Source: Methylocystaceae bacterium (GTDB lineage Bacteria; Pseudomonadota; Alphaproteobacteria; Rhizobiales; Beijerinckiaceae). Taken from it: a DNA stretch of 28,246 nucleotides. The position numbers and the translations under genes are program-made. The notes below the pieces were generated by a model. That model was not told the origin of the DNA and searched no databases. It saw only the letters and a program-made list of their open reading frames with translations. Numbering within the stretch: position 1 is the stretch's first letter; every line of letters starts with the position of its first letter. Positions 23,881 to 28,246 of this stretch are shown one piece after another. The stretch is taken from positions 1-28,246 of the forward strand of contig PQAN01000449.1 in assembly GCA_003105285.1 (NCBI GenBank), read 5' to 3'.

Positions 23881-24190
23881 CGCCTGCCGGCGATCCGGGG
23901 CCGAAGCAAGAGGCCGGCCCGCTCCCGGTAAGGATGCGGGCTGGCGCGAGATTCGCTCGACGCGCGCCGAAGCGGCGTCGAGCGACATGAAATGTCGGTT
24001 TCCACTTCGCTGCAAAAGGCGCTAAACACGGCGCCTGATACGAAATCCGGCGGATTGTTTCGCAGGCGGCCGAAAGCGAGCCTGAAGGCTCGCGGTCCAA
24101 CCGCCCTCTCGGACGGTGAGCCTCAGGCTCGCTCCGCGGCAATCGACCGGAAATCGTGCGAGTTTTCTCCAGCTTCGAGACCGATCACCC
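23881..24190. other. Hairpin-rich intergenic region, no gene
   Basis: This 310-base gap between the hydrolase and ettA holds no credible gene. It contains a strong inverted repeat at 23953-23985 and, at 24076-24130, three short hairpins in a row: GCGAGCC/GGCTCGC, GCGGT/ACCGC and GAGCC/GGCTC. The right part (about 24140-24190) should contain the ettA promoter, but no clear consensus is visible. Confidence 0.6.
23953..23985. terminator. Inverted repeat after the hydrolase gene, possible terminator
   Basis: TCGCTCGACGC (23953-23963) and GCGTCGAGCGA (23975-23985) are a perfect 11-base inverted repeat with an 11-base loop. A smaller hairpin GACAT/ATGTC follows directly at 23984-23996. The position 73 bases after the hydrolase stop suits a terminator or RNA-stabilising structure, but there is no T-tract. 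Confidence 0.45.
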
Positions 24191-25843
24191 ATGGCGCGGC
24201 AATTCATCTATCACATGCAGGGTCTCACCAAGACCTATCCCGGCGGCAAGAAGGTGCTCGACAATGTCCACCTCTCCTTCTACCCGGATGCGAAGATCGG
24301 CGTGCTCGGCGTCAACGGCGCCGGCAAATCGACGCTTTTGCGCATCATGGCCGGCATCGACAAGGAATTTTCCGGCGAGGGCTTCGTCGCGGAAGGGGCG
24401 CGCGTCGGCTATCTGCCGCAGGAGCCGCAGCTCGATCCCGAGCTCGACGTGCGCGGCAATGTGATGCTCGGCGTCGCCGAGAAGAAAGCCATTCTCGACC
24501 GCTACAATGATCTCGCCGTGAACTATTCCGACGAGACTGCGGACGAGATGACCCGCCTGCAGGACGAGATCGAGGCCAAGGGCCTGTGGGACCTCGACAG
24601 CCAGGTGGACCAGGCGATCGAGGCGCTCGGCTGCCCGCCGGACGACGCCGAAGTGACGAAGCTCTCGGGCGGCGAGCGGCGCCGCGTGGCGCTGTGCCGT
24701 CTGCTGCTCGAGCAGCCGGAGCTGCTGCTGCTCGACGAACCGACGAACCATCTCGACGCCGAGACCGTCAACTGGCTCGAAGGCCATTTGCGCAACTATC
24801 CGGGCGCGATTCTCATCGTCACCCACGACCGCTACTTCCTCGACAATGTGACGGGATGGATTCTCGAGCTCGATCGCGGCCGCGGCATTCCCTATGAGGG
24901 CAATTACTCGACTTGGCTCAAGCAGAAGCAGAAGCGTCTCACGCAGGAGAGCAGCGAGGACAAGGCCCGCCAGCGCGCGCTCGAAGCCGAGAGCGAGTGG
25001 ATCGCCTCCTCGCCCAAGGCGCGGCAGGCGAAGTCGAAGGCGCGCATCCAGCGTTACGAAGACCTCGTCGCCAAGCAGAACGAGAAGGCGCCGACCACGG
25101 CCCAGATCATCATTCCCGTGGCCGAGCGCCTCGGCGCGAATGTCATCGATTTCGAGCATCTCTCGAAAGGCTTCGGCGAGCGGCTGCTCATCGACGACCT
25201 CTCCTTCAAGCTGCCGCCCGGCGGCATCGTCGGCGTCATCGGCCCGAACGGCGCCGGCAAGACGACGCTGTTCCGCATGATCACCGGCCAGGAGAAGCCC
25301 GACAACGGGGCGATCACCGTCGGCGAGAGCGTGCAGCTCGGCTATGTCGATCAGTCGCGCGACGCGCTCGACGACAAGAAGACCGTGTGGGAAGAAATCT
25401 CCGGCGGCAATGACGTGATCTATCTGGGCAAGCGCGAGATCAATTCGCGCGGCTATTGCTCGGCCTTCAACTTCAAGGGCTCCGATCAGCAGAAGAAGGT
25501 CGGGAGCCTCTCGGGCGGCGAGCGCAACCGCGTGCATCTCGCCAAAATTCTGAAGCGCGGCGCCAACGTGCTGCTGCTCGACGAACCGACCAACGATCTC
25601 GACGTCGACACGCTGCGCGCGCTGGAAGACGCGCTGACGGACTTCGCCGGCTGCGCCGTCATCATCTCGCATGATCGCTTCTTCCTCGACCGCATCGCCA
25701 CTCATATCCTCGCCTTCGAAGGCGATTCCCATGTGGAATGGTTCGAGGGCAATTTCGCCGATTACGAAGAAGACAAGAAGCGCCGCTTAGGGCTCGACAG
25801 CGTCATCCCGCATCGGCTGAAGTATAAGAAGTTCTCGCGCTGA
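24191..25843 (+). CDS. ettA: Energy-dependent translational throttle protein EttA
   Basis: This 550-residue ABC-F ATPase matches EttA, which binds the ribosomal E site and couples translation to ATP level. The first ATPase has Walker A GVNGAGKST (about 40-48), signature LSGGERRRVALCRLL and Walker B LLLLDEPTNHLD. The linker with coiled region (YSTWLKQKQKRLTQ, then ESSEDKARQRALEAE) fits the P-site-tRNA-interacting motif. The second ATPase has GPNGAGKTT, SLSGGERNRVHLAK and LLLDEPTNDLD. Length is close to the 555 residues of E. coli EttA. The start at 24191 gives the family N-terminus MARQFIYHMQGLTKTY; the frame extends upstream without a family match. It is cytosolic and has no operon partner here. 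Confidence 0.95.
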   Translation: MARQFIYHMQGLTKTYPGGKKVLDNVHLSFYPDAKIGVLGVNGAGKSTLLRIMAGIDKEFSGEGFVAEGARVGYLPQEPQLDPELDVRGNVMLGVAEKKAILDRYNDLAVNYSDETADEMTRLQDEIEAKGLWDLDSQVDQAIEALGCPPDDAEVTKLSGGERRRVALCRLLLEQPELLLLDEPTNHLDAETVNWLEGHLRNYPGAILIVTHDRYFLDNVTGWILELDRGRGIPYEGNYSTWLKQKQKRLTQESSEDKARQRALEAESEWIASSPKARQAKSKARIQRYEDLVAKQNEKAPTTAQIIIPVAERLGANVIDFEHLSKGFGERLLIDDLSFKLPPGGIVGVIGPNGAGKTTLFRMITGQEKPDNGAITVGESVQLGYVDQSRDALDDKKTVWEEISGGNDVIYLGKREINSRGYCSAFNFKGSDQQKKVGSLSGGERNRVHLAKILKRGANVLLLDEPTNDLDVDTLRALEDALTDFAGCAVIISHDRFFLDRIATHILAFEGDSHVEWFEGNFADYEEDKKRRLGLDSVIPHRLKYKKFSR

Positions 25844-25862
25844 CTTCGGGCATGGCGCAAAC

Positions 25863-25933
25863 GTCATGGCGAGCGAAGCACTCCAGTAGTCGCCCCCACG
25901 GCTCTGGATTGCTTTGTTTCGCTCGCAGTGACG
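25863..25933 (+). repeat. Dispersed palindromic element, second family (copy 2)
   Basis: GTCATGGCGAGCGAAGCACT on the left and GGATTGCTTTGTTTCGCTCG then CAGTGAC on the right are near-complementary outer arms, as in the copy at 7489-7569. It sits between ettA and the glutathione S-transferase gene and has diverged more from the usual consensus. Confidence 0.7.
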
Positions 25934-26012
25934 GAAACCCTATTTTCGGCCGCCGGCGCGCCCGCACACAAATTTTCATCCCTTTTTCCCGTGTCTCATT
26001 TTGGAGTCGATC

Positions 26013-26627
26013 ATGCGCCTCATTGGAATGCCGGACTCGCCCTATGTGCGCCGCGTCGCGATTTCTCTGAAGCTTCTGGGCCTCCCCTTCGAACACACGC
26101 AACTGTCCGTATTTCGCGATTTCGAGGCCTTCGCCGCCATCAATCCCGTCGTCAAGGCGCCGACGCTCGTCACCGATGACGGCGTGACATTGTTGGACTC
26201 GACGCTGATCCTCGAATATGCGGAGCGTCTCGCCGAGCCATCGCGAAGCCTCGTCCCGAACGACCCGCGCCAGCATGCGCGCGCCTTGCGCCTGATCGGC
26301 CTCGCCTTGGCGGCTTGCGAGAAAGCCGTGCAGATCGAATATGAGACGCATCTGCGTCCCGCCGACAAGCTCCATCGGCCCTGGCTGGAGCGCGTCGAGC
26401 GCCAGTTGCTCGCCGCCTATGCGGCGCTCGAGGAGGATGTCGAACAAGCCTCCGGCTGGCTCTCGGGAGAGCGCCCGCTACAGTCGGATGTGACCGTCGC
26501 AGTGGCGTGGCGCTTCACGCAGCATCTGCTGCCGGAAGTCGTCCGCAGCGCGTCCTTTCCCCGTCTCGCGGCTTTCTCCGCGCGCGCGGAAAGCCTGCCG
26601 GAATTCGTTTCGACGCCGCTGGAGTGA
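26013..26627 (+). CDS. Glutathione S-transferase family protein
   Basis: This 204-residue protein has an N-terminal thioredoxin-like domain (MRLIGMPDSPYVRRVAISLK, S9 near the usual catalytic/glutathione-activating position). The cis-proline and glutathione-binding stretch NPVVKAPTLVTDDG and DSTLILEYAERL follows. A helical C-terminal domain ends in SDVTVAVAWRF, matching the N-capping motif of GST_C. It probably conjugates or reduces with glutathione in the cytoplasm; the substrate is unknown. The ATG at 26013 follows GGAG at good spacing; a TTG at 26001 in the same frame lacks that site. It converges on the PIN toxin gene, with a 77-base gap. Confidence 0.88.
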   Translation: MRLIGMPDSPYVRRVAISLKLLGLPFEHTQLSVFRDFEAFAAINPVVKAPTLVTDDGVTLLDSTLILEYAERLAEPSRSLVPNDPRQHARALRLIGLALAACEKAVQIEYETHLRPADKLHRPWLERVERQLLAAYAALEEDVEQASGWLSGERPLQSDVTVAVAWRFTQHLLPEVVRSASFPRLAAFSARAESLPEFVSTPLE

Positions 26628-26704
26628 ACGAAACGATTCTCGTCTTTGCGGCTCACCGACCCTTCCGGCACACGCGTCTCACGCACGACGCGTTTTTCGT
26701 CCGA

Positions 26705-27103
26705 CTACGGCTCCAAAATCTCTACTTCTGGAAAGTAGGTCCGATAGCGCGTCGAGTCGCGTGTGAGAATCGACACTTCTTTCACGCTCGCCTGCGCGCC
26801 AATGAAAAAATCCACCAGAACATTGGTCTTCGATCCACCGCGAGCGCGATAGAGTTTGAACGCCTGCCCTGCTCGCCATAGCGCCTCCTGCGCCATCGGC
26901 TCATATCTGACGCCGAGCGCGTCGAGAAAACTTGCGCAATCGGCCGCGCTGCCGAATGCGACGGACGTTTCGCTGAAAACGGGATCGACGACCAGTATCG
27001 GGCCCCTCGCGGCGCGCTCGACGAAAGCCTTGCGCGAGAGATGCGCCCAGCGCGGATCTCTCGTCACGAAGTCGAGAAAGATATTCGTGTCGACGAGCGT
27101 CAA
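26705..27103 (-). CDS. PIN-domain ribonuclease toxin (VapC type)
   Basis: This 132-residue protein is a PIN-domain RNase of the VapC type. The acidic site is seen as D5 in LVDTNIFLDF, E45 in VFSETSVAF, D98 in NVLVDFFIGAQA and D116 in LTRDSTRY. These should bind Mg2+ and cleave RNA, usually a specific tRNA or rRNA, when the antitoxin is lost. The gene overlaps the AbrB-type antitoxin by four bases (ATGA), the typical toxin-antitoxin layout with the antitoxin first. All four acids are present, so it should be active. Confidence 0.88.
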   Translation of the reverse strand: MTLVDTNIFLDFVTRDPRWAHLSRKAFVERAARGPILVVDPVFSETSVAFGSAADCASFLDALGVRYEPMAQEALWRAGQAFKLYRARGGSKTNVLVDFFIGAQASVKEVSILTRDSTRYRTYFPEVEILEP

Positions 27104-27363
27104 TCGTCGCCCCGCAGCATCCTCATGAATTCATCCGTGGTGAGGTCCGGACGCACGCCCAGGCGATCGAGTTCGGCCATCGCCTTGTCGAAACGCCGTT
27201 CGACCGCCTCGATGGCCACGCGAGTGGGCGTCGCCTTCTCGACGACGATCCCCCCACCTGGGCCAAGGCGCACATCGACGAGATCGCCCGGCCGGATGCC
27301 GGCGGCCTCGCGCACGGATTTGGGCAATGTAACCTGTCCCTTGACCGTGATTTTGCTGCTCAT
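27100..27363 (-). CDS. AbrB/MazE-type antitoxin (VapB-like)
   Basis: This 87-residue protein has an N-terminal SpoVT/AbrB DNA-binding fold (SSKITVKGQVTLPKSVREAA, then GIRPGDLVDV). The C-terminal acidic stretch (PDLTTDEFMRMLRGDD) should wrap and inhibit the toxin. It is the first gene of the pair, and the family represses its own promoter. A palindrome lies 17 bases upstream of the start. Neighbouring genes give no link to a specific stress response. Confidence 0.88.
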   Translation of the reverse strand: MSSKITVKGQVTLPKSVREAAGIRPGDLVDVRLGPGGGIVVEKATPTRVAIEAVERRFDKAMAELDRLGVRPDLTTDEFMRMLRGDD

Positions 27364-27379
27364 GACGCGCCTTGCGACT

Positions 27380-27406
27380 GTAATACCTTCAACAGAAAAG
27401 TATTAC
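27380..27406. promoter_or_regulatory. Candidate operator of the AbrB-PIN module
   Basis: GTAATAC (27380-27386) and GTATTAC (27400-27406) are a perfect 7-base inverted repeat with a 13-base spacer, in an A+T-rich patch just upstream of the antitoxin start. AbrB-type antitoxins bind palindromic operators with two half-sites, so this is a good candidate for autorepression. The promoter very likely overlaps it. Confidence 0.6.
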
Positions 27407-27587
27407 TCCACGCCTCCGAGGTCAACGAGCGCCCCACTGCCGAACCACTGCCCCCGAAAAGCACCCACGACTCGAAGCACGGCCTCTTGCGTCCAAGCTG
27501 TCGCGGCGCCATCTCCTTGCGGATCCAATGTCTTGACGCGTTTCCGGCGCCGAATCGCTTCGACCGGAGACGTTCTCGGGAGAGACC

Positions 27588-28246
27588 ATGCTGCAAGCCG
27601 CCCTCGACGCCGCTCGACAAATCTTCACGCCGCCGTTCCGCAACGTGCTCTACAAGAGCCTCGGCATGACCTTCGTCCTGCTGGCGCTGGCCTGGGTCGG
27701 GCTCGACAGGCTCGCGCTCTCGTTTCTGACCGTCGACAACGCCTGGCTCCACACTTTCGTGACGCTCGCGACCGGCGCGGGGCTGGTCGTCGTGCTCGCC
27801 TTTCTCATCGCGCCGATCTCGGTGCTGGTGGCGGGTCTGTTCCTCGACGATCTCGCCGACATCGTGGAAAGCGAGACGGACCCTCACGGTCCGAGGGGCC
27901 GTCCCCTGCCGGCGGGCCAAGCGCTCGCCATGGGCCTGCGCTTCGCGCTCGCTTCCGCCGGCGTCAATCTGCTCGCCCTGCTGTTGCTGCTCGTGCCGGG
28001 CGTCAATGCGATCGTCTTCCTGCTCGCCAACGCTTTTCTGTTCGGCCGCGAATATTTCGCCTTCGCCGCGACGCGCTATCGCTCGCTGGAGGAGGCGCGC
28101 GAGCTGACCCGCCGCCATTCCACGACTCTATTCTTCGCCGGCCTGTTCATCGCCGGCTTCGTCGCCGTGCCGGGACTCAATCTGTTCACGCCGCTGTTCG
28201 GCGTCGCCTTCATGGTGCGCATGCACAGGCTCCTGACCGGCCCGGC
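27588..28246 (+). CDS. EI24/CysZ-like membrane protein (5' part)
   Basis: The reading frame opens at ATG 27588 and runs off the window with no stop, giving at least 219 residues. The N-terminus is MLQAALDAARQIFTPPFRNV, with hydrophobic spans around TFVLLALAWVGLDRLALSFL, VVVLAFLIAPISVLVAGLFL, NLLALLLLLVPGVNAIVFLL and LFFAGLFIAGFVAVPGLNLF. The layout and the pattern GREYFAFAATRYRSLEEARE before the last helices fit EI24-domain (CysZ-like) inner membrane proteins. CysZ is a sulphate transporter, but alphaproteobacterial relatives have no firmly known cargo. GGGAGAGACC precedes the start. The 3' end is missing. Confidence 0.72.
   Translation, partial: MLQAALDAARQIFTPPFRNVLYKSLGMTFVLLALAWVGLDRLALSFLTVDNAWLHTFVTLATGAGLVVVLAFLIAPISVLVAGLFLDDLADIVESETDPHGPRGRPLPAGQALAMGLRFALASAGVNLLALLLLLVPGVNAIVFLLANAFLFGREYFAFAATRYRSLEEARELTRRHSTTLFFAGLFIAGFVAVPGLNLFTPLFGVAFMVRMHRLLTGP

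Noticed and set aside
24185..25732. A 515-residue minus-strand open frame opposite ettA
   Set aside because: It mirrors a highly conserved ABC-F gene and has no recognised domain.

Overview
The window is GC-rich, densely coded bacterial DNA. Gene content (AttEFGH-type exporter, PsiF-repeat protein, HxlR regulator, EttA, HigA and AbrB/PIN modules) and dispersed palindromic repeats of the kind common in Hyphomicrobiales point to a free-living alphaproteobacterium. A methylotroph-type relative is possible, but nothing here fixes the genus. No rRNA, tRNA, CRISPR array, transposase or phage gene was found.

Left part (1-1.8 kb): a repeat-rich gene-free stretch, then a secreted M15-type zinc peptidase and a small secreted YARHG-domain protein. 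From 1.8 to 10.4 kb lies a surface-glycan style cluster. A minus-strand run carries a PIG-L deacetylase, a GT4 glycosyltransferase and a second GT4 enzyme with a C-terminal beta-rich domain. Divergent from it are a SAM methyltransferase and a Mig-14-like acyltransferase-fold protein. A second GT4 enzyme with the same C-terminal domain closes the cluster, converging on and overlapping the mig-14-like gene. The two fused glycosyltransferases are clear paralogues, so the cluster probably builds or decorates one envelope glycan.

Middle part (10.7-18.8 kb): an unrecognised minus-strand protein, then a tightly overlapped minus-strand operon in the order HigA-like regulator, ABC ATPase, 819-residue double FtsX-type permease and secreted AttH/CrtC-like lipocalin. 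Every junction overlaps by 4 to 11 bases. The HigA-like gene has no HigB toxin but has a palindromic operator upstream, which suggests it now acts as the operon's regulator. Upstream are a TonB protein, an HxlR regulator and a divergent PaaI-type thioesterase.

Right part (18.9-28.2 kb): a PsiF-repeat protein, purD, an unusual two-lobed aspartyl-protease-like protein, a GHSHG alpha/beta hydrolase, ettA, a glutathione S-transferase, an AbrB-PIN toxin-antitoxin pair with a palindromic operator, and the start of an EI24/CysZ-like membrane protein that runs off the window. Two families of dispersed palindromic repeats occupy many of the intergenic gaps. The most interesting material is the antitoxin-like gene fused by overlap to an exporter operon, the paired fused glycosyltransferases, and the pseudo-dimeric protease-like protein.
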